This document shows positions 1-11,100 of a DNA stretch of 64,000 nt, piece by piece; within the stretch, counting starts at the first letter, position 1, and the number at the start of each line of letters is the position of its first letter. The position numbers and the translations under genes are program-made. This DNA comes from Gracilariopsis chorda. Lineage: Eukaryota > Rhodophyta > Florideophyceae > Gracilariales > Gracilariaceae. The DNA lies in NCBI GenBank assembly GCA_003194525.1, contig NBIV01000028.1, positions 62,001-126,000 on the forward strand, written 5' to 3'. The notes beneath the pieces were generated by a model. It searched no databases, was not told the DNA's origin, and saw only the letters and a list, made by a program, of their open reading frames with translations.

Positions 1-1012
1 TCATGCAGGGCATGAAGCGTTTCGTGAAATACATGGTATATGGTAGAATCAACAATACAGTATGTTCATCCAAGGTGGAGATAACTTGTGCAACCTAGAA
101 TACGTAAATTCAAGCGTAGTACAACCGGAACAGATACAGAAAAAGCAATAAAACTACATTTACTTTGAGTTCTTACAAGTTTGTGGCGTAAAAGTCCAGC
201 AAGACTAAAAAACTGAAATGTGAAAGTGCGCTACCCTAGACAAAAAATTTGGCCTAATAGAGCAGCCACGTGAGCCAGAAAGTTTAATTGAGCTCGATAA
301 AAGAAGAGGCACTAAAAAGGTGTACGATTTGACACATCTTCCGCAATAACCTGTGGAGAAACGCAATGCTTTAACACAAGATGCTGCCCGGTCGGACGTG
401 CCTCAGCCGTCAGTAGAAGGATTTCCTAGAAAGCCCGGGCAGAAGATGGGCTCGATGATCTGAATGATAGAACTCAGGAGACGCTGCTCGAGGGCTGTGG
501 AGCCGGACGGGCAACTGCGTCAGGCGTGGTCAGGGAGCACGCGTAGAGTGTTGGCGGTCGTGTAACACTCCTGTCTTACGGTGCAAAGGAGTAGTAAAAG
601 CTAGTGGGCAGTCTGTATCTTCAACTAGAACAAGAAATTAGTTCGTTTGGTGGGATAACGTCTTCCTTTACTCGTTTCTGGGGGTCGGGGGGTACTGTCA
701 TCCTAAGTAGAACCGCCGGCCCCAAGGTGCACCTCGGCGACGAAGCACCTCGGGAGATATGGGCCAATGGCGGGCTTGCGTACGCACTACCTAAAAAGTA
801 ATTTAAATGTTGGAGAGTGGGTGCAGAACTGACCACGATATGTTTAAACTCGACACTCTTTCCATTTTTCACAAGCAGCGCCCTAGTTGCAATCTTGTGT
901 CACGATTTCATCGCATGACACTTCTTGGCTCTCATGCGTCGATATTGCTTGCTATGATTGCACTACGTATGCCCAATTCGTATTTTGTTAATCAGTTGCT
1001 GCATAAACGCAT
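1..1012. other. Left flank of the Copia element, no gene recognised
   Basis: Only short open frames (under 85 codons) occur here and none resembles a known protein. The 604-801 segment is GC-richer than its surroundings and may be a remnant of an older element, but I cannot assign it. The last five bases (1008-1012) are the left target duplication of the Copia insertion. Confidence 0.5.
1008..1012. repeat. Left target site duplication of the Copia element (CGCAT)
   Basis: The five bases CGCAT immediately before the left LTR are repeated at 17674-17678 immediately after the right LTR. A 5-bp direct duplication is the usual integration footprint of Ty1/Copia integrases. Confidence 0.9.
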
Positions 1013-1309
1013 TGTCGTCAGATTCGTACGTGTCGAATTAAGATGAACGATTGTAATTGAACAAAGGTGCGCGACCCTACCGAACGTAGTACACTTAGAT
1101 AGCTGACAAAGGTGAAAGGTCAGAGTATAGAGGTATACGGAGAAGGAACGGGCGCGTGCAAGTGTTATAATAACAGCGAAGATGCTGAGAGTAAACAAAG
1201 GAGAGGGCCAAGAGAGAGAGAGGGCGGACTCCGGGCAATAGTGCTTAATACTGTGCTCACATTGTATTTGACAGTACTTGTAATTGACATGGAATCTACA
1301 AAACCCACA
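1013..1309 (+). repeat. Copia left LTR
   Basis: 297 bp, begins TGTCGTCAG and ends CCCACA. It matches 17377-17673 over its whole length at about 95% identity. Its left edge abuts the target duplication and its right edge abuts the primer-binding site. Confidence 0.9.
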
Positions 1310-1322
1310 GTTATAGGCCCAG
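1310..1322 (+). other. Copia primer-binding site, half-tRNA type
   Basis: The 13 bases directly after the left LTR read GTTATAGGCCCAG. This is one base from the complement of the anticodon-stem region of initiator tRNA-Met, the site that Drosophila copia uses with a cleaved half tRNA. It does not start with TGG, so it is not a 3'-CCA-end primer site. Assignment of the primer is inferred from this resemblance. Confidence 0.6.
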
Positions 1323-1666
1323 CGCACCCATCATCACTCAACCTTCTCGAACCACTGAGATTGGAGTCAAATACAGACAAATAAATGTGGGGCCAGAGTG
1401 TTCGAATATGGCCGAAAAGGATCCTAGACTATGCCGAAGGAGGCGACAACAGAGCAAAAGGTGTAGCAAACAATTTGTGTCTTACCATCTATTCCTGCAT
1501 GAATTACGGGTATCAACAACTGGTCAATCGATCCGTGGAAGCAGGCGAGATATGTTTGCGCAGCAACACCAACACTTAGAACGATGAACGGATAGACGCA
1601 CTAGAGAAGATTATCAACATCGTCCCCAAGGATTCTGTTTCAGACTCAGTCCGACGCAAAGTTAAG

Positions 1667-2500
1667 ATGATTCAAACGATACACAACTGTATTCGAAAAG
1701 AAAAAGAAAGCTTCAACGCGTACGCAGACAGATTCTATGGCCACGCGCAAGCGTATCTAAACCTATCAGGTGGAACCGAGAACGGACAAGACAGCCAAAC
1801 CTTCGCTATGGTACTGTTGGAGAATGCAAATCTACCAACAATAACGTTTAACAATGTAGTATCTACACTCATTGCAGCCGCCAGAGTCAACACAAGTACC
1901 GTTGATAAGTACCATCAAATAACGTCCACAAAACTCAACATGATGAAAGAAATCTTAGCGAAGATAATGATTCTCAACGTTTCTCAGACAACCCATGATA
2001 ACAACACGATACCCGGAACTATAACAGAGAAATTCAACCTAGAAGAAGTGAAACAGTGCCACGAGATCACCAAGAATATCTTGAATCCGCACAAGTTCGT
2101 AATGACAGAAAAGTCAGAAGGATGTTTTATACGCCTGAGAGATGCAGTGGCAGCAATCAAATACTTACAGATCGAGACCGCTACGGAACAGAAAATCTCA
2201 ACTAACGCAGAAGAAGGAGCCAAGGTCGCGAGGACCATGATAGCCGGAAGGGGCTCAAACACGTATGGATTCCTTCAGAAACGAACATCGTTCCGCAAGA
2301 AAGGGAATTGCTGGGCGTGTGATAAGCCGGATCACCAGTGGAAGGATCGGAAATGCGAGATGCACCCACTAAATAGAAAGAGACCCAATGCGAGACATGA
2401 GGAACAGCCGTGGGCAAAGAAGCATAAGACAGACGAAGACGAGGATCGCACGAACAAGAACCAAGATTCGAAACCAGAGCAGAGCCAGTGTTTTCAGTAA
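1667..2500 (+). pseudogene. Copia gag-like region
   Basis: An open region of 277 codons in the expected gag position. It is rich in Lys, Asn and Thr and ends with a Cys/His cluster (CWACDKPDHQW) like the nucleocapsid zinc knuckle of Copia Gag, followed by a highly charged tail. It is part of the broken element. Confidence 0.6.
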
Positions 2501-3099
2501 GTAGGATCGGTGAGCCCCAACCAGATCCTAATCCGATTTTAGACGAAGGGGCACCTACATCAACTGGAGGCATCATCACAGCGGCACGCATATGCGATAT
2601 ACTCGGAATACAACTCAGCGCAGAACCAACGCGTGAGGAATACTTACAAGGATGGGGTCCGAACGGAGTGAACGCTAAACCAGTTAAATATTCATGGAAG
2701 TTGACCGTAAACGACGAATAATCCAAACCGTTATCCTTGACGTTCGACCTCACCGACGGAGACAACCCACTAATCATCCGACTCGACATCAAGCAATATG
2801 CAGATACCATTAAAAGGGGGAAACAAAAGAAGATCATAATCGAACGACCAGAAGATAAAGGCCCTCGTACCCTCCCGATATGCATTGATACAAGCGGATC
2901 CGACAAACGACTGAAACTACTTATGGTCCCGCAACCAGCCACGATTAGAATTTCCAAGATGTTGCTCACCACCTCCAATCCAAGCCACACAAGAGCTATG
3001 AATACACTCGCAAAACGAATACACAGATACACACACGCCCCGGCAGACCAGGTAAAAGGCATATGCAATGATGCCGGAATCCTAGAAGACACACTCAAG

Positions 3100-3809
3100 T
3101 AAGCCATAGATGCAGTATCGAATACATGCGATATCTGCGCCCAGTCCGGACCGCCAACGGTGTCAAGAAAAATATCACTGACACCTGTCAACAAGCACTT
3201 CAACCAGGAGATACAAATCGACTTCTTTTTCCCAGACATCAACGGCGAGAAACGAACCATACTTCACATCACAGATAAAGGTACAGGGTACTCAGAAACC
3301 GCCATCGTGACAGATGGTCAGCAACAACTATCTTGAAAGAGATAGAGTCTATATGGATATGCAGACACGGCTGTCCACTGAGGGTATCAGCAGACGACGA
3401 ATATAATTCGCCAGCCTTAAGAGCGTTCTGTATCAGCCACAACATAAAATATCGCGCAAGACCAGCAAGAAGACACAATAAGTTGGGAATAGTGGAGCGG
3501 AAGAATCAAACAGTGAAGAGAATCATTGAGAAAATCAACAAGGAAGGATCACAGGAAAATCACCACACTATACTCACAAGAGCAACATTCCTATCCAATA
3601 CCTTCTCGGGCTCGACGATTCTCAGCTCATTCGAGTTAGTAAAAGGCTACAGTCCTTTGTTGCTGGGAATACAAACCACAGTCGTATCAGATGAAATCCT
3701 TGACGCACACAAGGAGCAAGTAGCAACACGAGCGCTACAAAGGCTGTTGAAGACACGATCACCCATTAATACCAGCTCTCATGTACTACTCCAAGGTAGG
3801 AGAGTATAA
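3100..3809 (+). pseudogene. Copia integrase core region
   Basis: Fragments resembling the retroviral integrase core: a strand reading TDKGTGYSET, then DDEYNSPALR and the GIVERKNQTVKR helix, which is the usual NGxxERxNRT-type motif around the catalytic Glu. It lies upstream of the reverse transcriptase part, as in Copia and unlike Gypsy. It belongs to the broken element. Confidence 0.7.
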
Positions 3810-4455
3810 GTTTTCATCAGACCATCAAGAGGGGCAGGTTATTGGACAGAAGCAGAAGTTATCGACCCCAGAGAACACTACGTCCTTACAAGAAGGACAA
3901 GACAAGGCAGAACGATGAAGAATGCATACGAAGACATACGTCTCATACCAGAGAACCCGTTAGGAGCCGAACTCATGCAAGGCACACTCGAAAATGCCCT
4001 CGGATATGAGAATAATTCATCGGAAGAAGGGGGAAGAGAAGAGAATACATCAACAGACATGCTTCCGACGAATAACCACATGATTTCCTCGCAAAGAACC
4101 AACGAAGAAGCCGAACGGAAAGACATTGGGATACACGCAACGAACAGAGCAGAGAAGGATGACACCCCAGCTGAGAAAGAACTGAAGTCCGACAAGCAAA
4201 GAGTTTTGAATGACATATTCAATCACATCGGAAGTAAACAGGTCAAAAGGAGAGAGCTTGCGTTCGCACCGACATTGATTGTAGACGAGGCATTCGAGAA
4301 TGAACACAATACCAATTGGGCAGACGCATACATACCCATTCCGGAACACGAAGTCGGACGGGACGCAAACGTCATAACATCACACGTTGTCTACAAAGTC
4401 AAAACCGATGAAGATGGGGAACGAACAATGAAGGCCAGGATTGTTCCACACGGGA

Positions 4456-4460
4456 ACAGA
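4456..4460. repeat. Left target site duplication of the Gypsy element (ACAGA)
   Basis: ACAGA precedes the LTR at 4461 and is repeated at 15971-15975 directly after the second LTR. This shows the Gypsy element landed inside the Copia sequence. Confidence 0.95.
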
Positions 4461-5268
4461 TGTGGTGCAATGCCCCAAAGGGGAAAAACACCGAAAGACG
4501 TCCGGGATCTTCCTCTCACGAGGTGAACCCAGTTGGGTAGAGCCCTCCCAGAGGTGTCACGGCGAAGCCGGTTTGTAAGACCAGGGACACCTGTCGCGAC
4601 TCGCGCAGGGAGGTGAAGGCGAAGAATCGGTATCCGCGTGAGCGGGGTGTGATCCTCAGTAGAGGTATGTTTCCACGTAAGTGGGGGTGTGTGAGCGGAT
4701 GCGCACACGAGGGCCGCGGATAGCGGGAGGTGCTACCCTAAAAAGGGGAAAGAGGAAGGACGAGTGGGTCGCGAGAGCGACGAGTAGATACGGCAATGCC
4801 GGTGGACAGGACTCCCTATACAGGGCGAAACACCAATATGATTGGAACAATTAGTACTCCCAATGATGGGTCTCCTTTAGATGTGCAAGGGGGGTGAACT
4901 TCCGTACACTACGGTGCTTCCCTCCAAGGAGGAGTTGAGAACACGCGGAGGCGGTAAAGCTCAGAGCCAATTCCCCAGGTTGGGGTCCCTTGTTGGGGAA
5001 GGTTTACTGGTGCGACGGCAGTGCGCCGTCGCACTAAGTACTAGCTTCCCAGAAATGGGTGTGAAAATAATAAATAAAATTAACTAAAATACTCCACATT
5101 CCGTGGCAACATCCACTACTGTGGCCAACCGCCAATTGACCCAAAAACCGTGTCCCACGTGTCCATACCCACCATTGTGGGGCGTAGTTCATATACACAC
5201 TACACAACCGATAATATCGGGAAAGCGTTCAAGTACCCAGAATCCCTCCCTGAGGGCGTTGCACTTCA
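4461..5268 (-). repeat. Gypsy downstream (3') LTR
   Basis: 808 bp, begins TGTGGTGCAA and ends TTGCACTTCA on the plus strand, nearly identical to 15164-15970. It contains more than twenty short hairpins, for example at 4473-4483, 4512-4523, 4528-4537, 4634-4645, 4654-4665 and 4674-4685. Confidence 0.95.
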
Positions 5269-5281
5269 TATCCCCCCCCTT
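5269..5281 (-). other. Gypsy polypurine tract
   Basis: On the minus strand the bases just before the downstream LTR read AAGGGGGGGGATA, a classical purine run that primes plus-strand DNA synthesis in LTR elements. The position agrees with minus-strand orientation of the element. Confidence 0.85.
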
Positions 5282-5325
5282 AAGACGGGAAAACGACCGC
5301 GGGCGCGGAGGATTCCCAGACGAAA

Positions 5326-7113
5326 ATGGGTGATAAAAGCGCGTGCTTTGTCTCCGGTTCTCCGGTAAATCCCTCTGCACCAGAGTCATCAAGCACACAA
5401 ACGACAACAACAGCCACCCTCCAAAAGGGACAAATGAACGACGACAACCATATCAACAGCCACAGCCAACCGCCGAGACTTCTCGGGCGGTACACCACCG
5501 GTTTCCGGTCAGTTCCCCTGCCTCAGGGCGATCGAAATCCGGTACAACCGGGGAATATGGCTGCTGCAGCCGACCATCCCTTCGCACTACCACCTTCGGT
5601 GGTGTCCTCCGGAACCACTCCGGTGTCCAACTGGCCAACCTACAACACCCTGGTGGGGCTCAACCCGATGAATCGGAATCACGCGTCGCGCCTGCGCCTT
5701 GCCCCGTGGTTTCACCCGGTCGCTGTCCTCAATGAGGGGTTGGTCACCGCTTATGCGGATGGTTCAGTCACCCTTCCGGGGGATCTGCCCAGAGCAGTCA
5801 CCACATCGTGGGATTGGCGTCACCGGATTGCGATTCCGCGTCACCACCTCCAAAGAAACTCGGGCGAGACCGTCGCTGCGGCGCAGACCGCGTTGACGCG
5901 GATGGCGTACCAACGGCAGAGCCGGGCTCCATTCGATGTACCGGTCCCACCGGAGTTTGGCTTCGACGTTAGCTACTTCCGCACTCGCGGGGAGATTGGG
6001 TACGGCGAGAACCTGTTCCGCCTCGAGACCCTCGCTTGGAGGAATTTCCCCGCAGCGCGGCAAGAGGCCCTTTGCTGGGAGCGACCTATTATTCGGGCGG
6101 AGTTCAGGTACCTTCCCCGGCAATACCGGTCCAACTTTCTCCAAAACTTCATCCGCTACGAGCGGCGTTGGCGATCCCGATTCGGGTACTTTATCCCGTA
6201 TCAGAACGTGGAGATAGAGCGGATTGCGCCGCCTCACCGACTAGGTCGGTATGTAGCACTCCCCGAGTGGTGGCGCTTCCATGAAGCCTGCCGGGGGTGC
6301 TACATAGAACTCCCGCCGGTACTTACGTACCTCGGTTCGCTGCTCATGCAGGATCCCCGGTCGGGGTTGTGGTCCGTAGTGGTTACGGAGTGGGCGGCCC
6401 GCAGTGCGGCTTATATCCTCAACGAGGCGTACGACCAGTATCGTCTCTGGTTCCTTCAACCGCGTGTGCGGGCAGCGATCCGAAACCTGGATCTTCGCAT
6501 CCCCCTTGGGGGCCAGGCCAACAATGAAGAGGTCCTCCAATTACTTGGGTACATCGACAGTGTTAGCTGGAGTGAGGTCCCGCTGGAGCAAAGCGGTCGT
6601 CTGGATGGCGGCAGCGGTAACACCGGTGGTCCGGGACTCGGTAGAAACACCGCCCTTGCGGGGGATTTTATCTACTTCGACCCCTGGGAGTTCCGAGAAA
6701 TTTCCTCCGAGGAGGCGCGAGAGCTTCGCGATACGCCCCGGCATGTGCCGGAAGACCACCCGGTGGGGTACGTCGATTCTGACGACTACTACCGCGCATA
6801 CGGCGGGGATGACCCAATGGTCGATAACGAACCGGAAGAACCCGGGGAGATGGACGTAGAGGAAACCGGCGCTAGCGCGGAAGCTTTCCCAGAGGGGGTA
6901 TCTCCGGCCGAGCCGGCTGCTGACCCTTCAACGGCAAGTGCCGGACCTTCTATCTCCAGCGGGGTGACGGCGAATGAAAACGAAATCATCGCACGTTTCC
7001 TCCGGGGTGCCGGTCTTAGCGCTGCCGAGGTATCGGGGGATGTCACCACCATGGCGGACGCGTTGGCCTACCGCCTTGCTGGGGGTTACGCCCCGGACGA
7101 TGGGGGTGAGTGA
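5326..7113 (+). CDS. Antisense accessory ORF of the Gypsy element, unknown protein
   Basis: A 595-codon frame with an ATG start, on the strand opposite to gag and pol, beginning 58 bp inside the LTR that would act as its upstream region. I recognise no domain. The N-terminal 80 residues are Ser/Thr/Gln-rich and look disordered. Residues about 110-400 are rich in Arg, Trp, Tyr and Pro and look globular. The last 130 residues are acidic and Gly/Ala/Pro-rich. Antisense extra ORFs between integrase and the 3' LTR are known in some plant Gypsy lineages, but I see no similarity to a named one. The hairpin pattern runs straight through it (for example 5590-5602). A role in the element's life cycle is only inference. 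Confidence 0.6.
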   Translation: MGDKSACFVSGSPVNPSAPESSSTQTTTTATLQKGQMNDDNHINSHSQPPRLLGRYTTGFRSVPLPQGDRNPVQPGNMAAAADHPFALPPSVVSSGTTPVSNWPTYNTLVGLNPMNRNHASRLRLAPWFHPVAVLNEGLVTAYADGSVTLPGDLPRAVTTSWDWRHRIAIPRHHLQRNSGETVAAAQTALTRMAYQRQSRAPFDVPVPPEFGFDVSYFRTRGEIGYGENLFRLETLAWRNFPAARQEALCWERPIIRAEFRYLPRQYRSNFLQNFIRYERRWRSRFGYFIPYQNVEIERIAPPHRLGRYVALPEWWRFHEACRGCYIELPPVLTYLGSLLMQDPRSGLWSVVVTEWAARSAAYILNEAYDQYRLWFLQPRVRAAIRNLDLRIPLGGQANNEEVLQLLGYIDSVSWSEVPLEQSGRLDGGSGNTGGPGLGRNTALAGDFIYFDPWEFREISSEEARELRDTPRHVPEDHPVGYVDSDDYYRAYGGDDPMVDNEPEEPGEMDVEETGASAEAFPEGVSPAEPAADPSTASAGPSISSGVTANENEIIARFLRGAGLSAAEVSGDVTTMADALAYRLAGGYAPDDGGE

Positions 7114-7304
7114 AACCTCTAGTCCAGTTTCCTGGTTCTTCTTTCCCTGGCTATGCAAGTTAGTGTAGTGTAGTATTGTGGGGAGCTAGCTGCTCCCTTG
7201 AATAAACTTTCCCGTTTAGAACGGTGCTTCTCGGTTGAGTTCCCCGTCTTCGACGGACCTTGTCTTGTTATCCTTTCCTTTCGCTCTCCGCTCGCGCGGC
7301 AACG

Positions 7305-8054
7305 TTACCCAACTTGGGCATTTACCAGCGTGGCTGGAGCTGCAGTTCCCGTTTGACGGTGGTATCGCACGACCTGCGACCGTGGGAGGTGTTCCATTGG
7401 CTCCCACGTATCCCCACTGGGGTCGTACCCGTACCAGCGGACGCGGTATTGTAGAATACCATCCTGGTCCCAGGTGTGTCCGACAAGTCGGTCTACTACG
7501 AACTCTCGTTCGTAGACCTGCCGGCCGTGCCGGGTGGTGGTTGTAATCCCTGGCGAGGGTTGCCCGCGGTGCGGTATAATGTCCCTTAGCAGGGTGTTCG
7601 GCGATAACTCCGACGTTGCCGTGCGCTGTCCTAGTGGCCGCTGCTCATGCGGGAAAATATCCCTCAAGAGGGTGTGTGGTGCCACGGTTTTCACCGGCAA
7701 GTCGTTCCCCAGAGGGGTGTCGTTGTTTCCGTCTTCACGGTAGGCCGGGCGAACCGCCAGTCGGCGGGGGACTTGGGTTCCGCTTTCGCGGTTGAGCGCA
7801 CGAACCGCGAGTTTGCGGGAAGATGACCGCTCCTGCGGGATCGGCATTTCCACAATCCCCTGGGGGGTCCCGTGCGACACGGTGATTGGGTGGCAAACCG
7901 CCTCCCTGCCAGGCGCACGAGCGCTCTGCACCATACGTTCCGGCGATGCCGTGGTGTCCCCGGCTACTGACGGGTTGCCTGGGGCTAACTCCGGGACACC
8001 GGTATTTTGGTCAAAATTCCCCTCTGGGGGGTTCCGGCCAGGTGCCGATGACAC
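7305..8054 (-). CDS. Gypsy chromodomain ORF
   Basis: A separate minus-strand frame downstream of the pol polyprotein. Its C-terminal part (about residues 180-240) is a chromodomain: YEREFVVDRLVGH, then YRVRWYGYD and DTWEPMEHL, with the aromatic and WEP positions typical of the fold. Chromodomains define the chromovirus branch of Gypsy elements and tether integration to methylated histone H3, although there they are normally fused to integrase. The N-terminal part is low-complexity and contains two similar copies of a TLLRDI(F/I)PH motif. The start codon is uncertain. Confidence 0.75.
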   Translation of the reverse strand: MSSAPGRNPPEGNFDQNTGVPELAPGNPSVAGDTTASPERMVQSARAPGREAVCHPITVSHGTPQGIVEMPIPQERSSSRKLAVRALNRESGTQVPRRLAVRPAYREDGNNDTPLGNDLPVKTVAPHTLLRDIFPHEQRPLGQRTATSELSPNTLLRDIIPHRGQPSPGITTTTRHGRQVYEREFVVDRLVGHTWDQDGILQYRVRWYGYDPSGDTWEPMEHLPRSQVVRYHRQTGTAAPATLVNAQVG

Positions 8055-8156
8055 CCTTTTCAGGGGAATTGCCGCTGAGCGCAGTGCACCATCTCCGTGA
8101 GGAGGAGCAGCGTCCGGTACGACCGGTTTCGAGCGTGCGATGGCGCGCGTTATTCC

Positions 8157-11100
8157 CTAGTTCCTCGGTTCTTCGCCGCAGCGATGCGGGGGTTGGCGTA
8201 AATTATTCCCCGTAGCGGGGGCTTTGATTCCGTCAACGACGGGAGGCGTTTCCGGTGCTTTCGAGCCAGGGCTTAAAGCTTCGACTGCAGCTTGGCCGCC
8301 TTTTTCCCCAAGAGGGGTGTGGGTATTCCCCTGTGAGGCCGGCGTATCTGGGCGCCCCTTCTCCGCAGGGCGCGGGTCTGATCGACCTGATTGAACCGCT
8401 TCCGCGGGGACTTCCGCCAACGGCGGCTTCGAGGCATCGGGCGATTGCCTTTCCGCTGCTGCGGTATTGGAGTGAGGCTTCTCGTTTTCCCGGGACAAAC
8501 GGTGTATTTGCCGCTTTTGCAGGGCCTGTGCGTCTGGTTCCTGTTGCACAGCACTGCCCGGGAACGGGGGATTAGTGTCGCGTGACATACTCCGTGCTCC
8601 ACGGTCAGTGTTCCGTATGTTACGGTGTGTTTCCCGTTGCGACGGTGATATCGTTCCTCGAAAACGAGTGTTCTCCTCCCCCTCCTTAGACGGAGCGGCG
8701 GGATAAGGGATAACATTCCCCGCCTGGCGGGTATAGATGCGCGCCAGTGGGGCAGACGTGGTAGGGGCGGGCGCTGAGGGGCCCGAATTACCCGGCTGAG
8801 CCGGTGAGTCCGACAGAGTCGGTAGGTCTGAGAGTCCCCGGCTGGGGTGTGGTAGTACCGTAGGTCTAGTACTCCCGGATTGTTCCGGTGTAGCGGAGTC
8901 CGTAGAAACGGGGTTGCCTGGATCCAGGACTACCTCTGACGAGGGAGGAGGGGCGAGGACAACACGATCACGGGAAATCCGTTCGTGCGTGTCCCCCATC
9001 TCTACCACGACAGTGTCGGTGTTAACAGAGATCACCTTGAAGGGTCCATCCGCCACAGGCGAGAGTTTGTGACGCTTCTCCCGTTCCGGGTTGTAGTATT
9101 CCTTCCTGATGAAGACGTAGTTATTTGCCCGAATCGGGGATGGTTTTCCTCGCACGCGAGCGTCAAAATCGCGCTTGTAAGCGGCTTGGGCCCGTGCCAT
9201 AGACTTCCGCGCAGCGGGGACCAGCTTGGAAAGCCATCGCTTCCATTGCTGCCGGTAGATACCCACAGATGGGAAATTGTCCAAGGTAGCTTGGGGTTCC
9301 AGCGCCACAGGCGGGGGTGTTCTAGATAGAACTAACTCGAATGGCGAAACTCCGGTAGTCCGGTGTACCTGCGTATTGTACGCGTAGGTTACCGCATCAG
9401 CGTAGAGATCCCAATTCGTTGGGTGGTCAGCGACGTAGGAACGTAACGCCGCGAGTAACGTCCGGTTAAACGGTTCAACTTGCCCATTACACTGGGGGTG
9501 GTAGGTAGTCGTGAACAAGTTCTTGACATCCAGGATGCGACAAACATCCTGGAAGAACTTGCTCACGAACTGCTTCCCGTTGTCGGAGAGCACCTCCACA
9601 GGGGGACCGTAGACGAAAATCCAGTGCATCACCAGAGCCTGGGCCACCGTGAGAGCGGTTATCCTCCGAAGAGGGACAGTCCGTACCAGTTTAGAAAAGC
9701 GGTCGGTAATGACAAGTAGAAACTTGTTTCCACGTTTCGTGGTGAGTAATGGTCCGAGAATATCGATCGCAATAAACTCGAGCGGCGCCCTTGCGGGGAA
9801 TAGTTTCATCTTCTTCGCATTTTTGCGGAGTTTGACGCGATTCTTCGCGCATTCGCTACAAAACCGCACAGTTGCGTAGCAATCCACCGCCATTGCGGGC
9901 CAATAGAAATCCCTTCGCAGGGTTAGGTAGAGTTTCCTCCCACCTGGGTGACCTCCAATGGGGGCGTAGTGTGATAGATGTAACACCCGCGATTGCAGGG
10001 AATGTGGTACCACAATCTGTGGGCGGGCTTCGACCTTTCTTACGAGGTAGCCTTTGTCGTTTACCCCGAAAGGGAGATCTTCACCACCGTTGATACGGGC
10101 ACGAATTCTCGTACAGAATGGGTCGCCGAATTGTTCTCGGATCATTTCTTCCGGTGATACCGGTACAAAGTATCCCGGTAAAGGGTTCTCAGATTTATCT
10201 CGCGATGCGAGTAGTTCGTCAAAATCAGCATCCTCGTCCCAGGTTTCTGGCCTAGCCTCGACGGCATGTTCCGGATCATCCGGGTCTATAGCCATGAAGC
10301 ATGGGACTTCATCATCCTCCGTTGGGAGTGCTTCCCCACTTGTGGGTAACCGCGATAAAGCGTCGGCCTGAGTGTTCTGCGCACCCTTTTTATAAATGAC
10401 TTGAAAGTCATATTCCGCGAGGCGGAGTCTCCAGCGCATGAGGCGTCCCGACGGGTCGGAGATATTCATCAACCACCTCAATGAGGAATGATCCGTGTAC
10501 ACGGTGAAGTGAATTCCCATAAGGTAGGGGCGCAGAGTGGTCATCGCCCATACGACGGCGAGGCACTCTTTCTCCGATACGGAGTAGTTCCGCTCATGAA
10601 CATTGAGCGAACGTGACCAATAACCAATTGGATGTCGTTCCCCCTCGGGGGTGGTTTGAAAAAGAGCACACCCGACTTGGTAGTCGCTCGAGTCCGTATC
10701 TACGGAGTATGGCAACCCAAGTTTTGGGAGATGTAGGATTGGTGCTGATGTGACAGCCTCCTTCAAGGAGTTAAAGGCTTCTGATTGCTCCCGCGTAAAT
10801 GTTCCCAGTTTTGGGGGGTTGCCCTTTCGCAACAACGCGTTCAGGGGCGCTGCAGTATCCGAAAAGTTCGGGATAAACCGTCGATAGACGTTGACCAGCC
10901 CCAGAAAGGAGCGCAGTTCCGTTTGAGTACGGGGTTCTTTCGCCTCAACGAGGGATTTGACTCGAGCTTTCTCGATCGCTAACCGTCCAGGACGGATAAT
11001 GTGACCCAGATACTTCACAGTATCTGTGAAAAACTCGCATTTCCTCAACTTGAGGGTAATTCCCGCATCGCGGAGTACGGTCAGCACGTCTCGGACGTGA

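Noticed and set aside
604-1046. Short frames left of the Copia element, possibly an older element's gag
   Set aside because: Neither strand shows a zinc knuckle or other element motif, and the hairpin pattern of the Gypsy element is absent.
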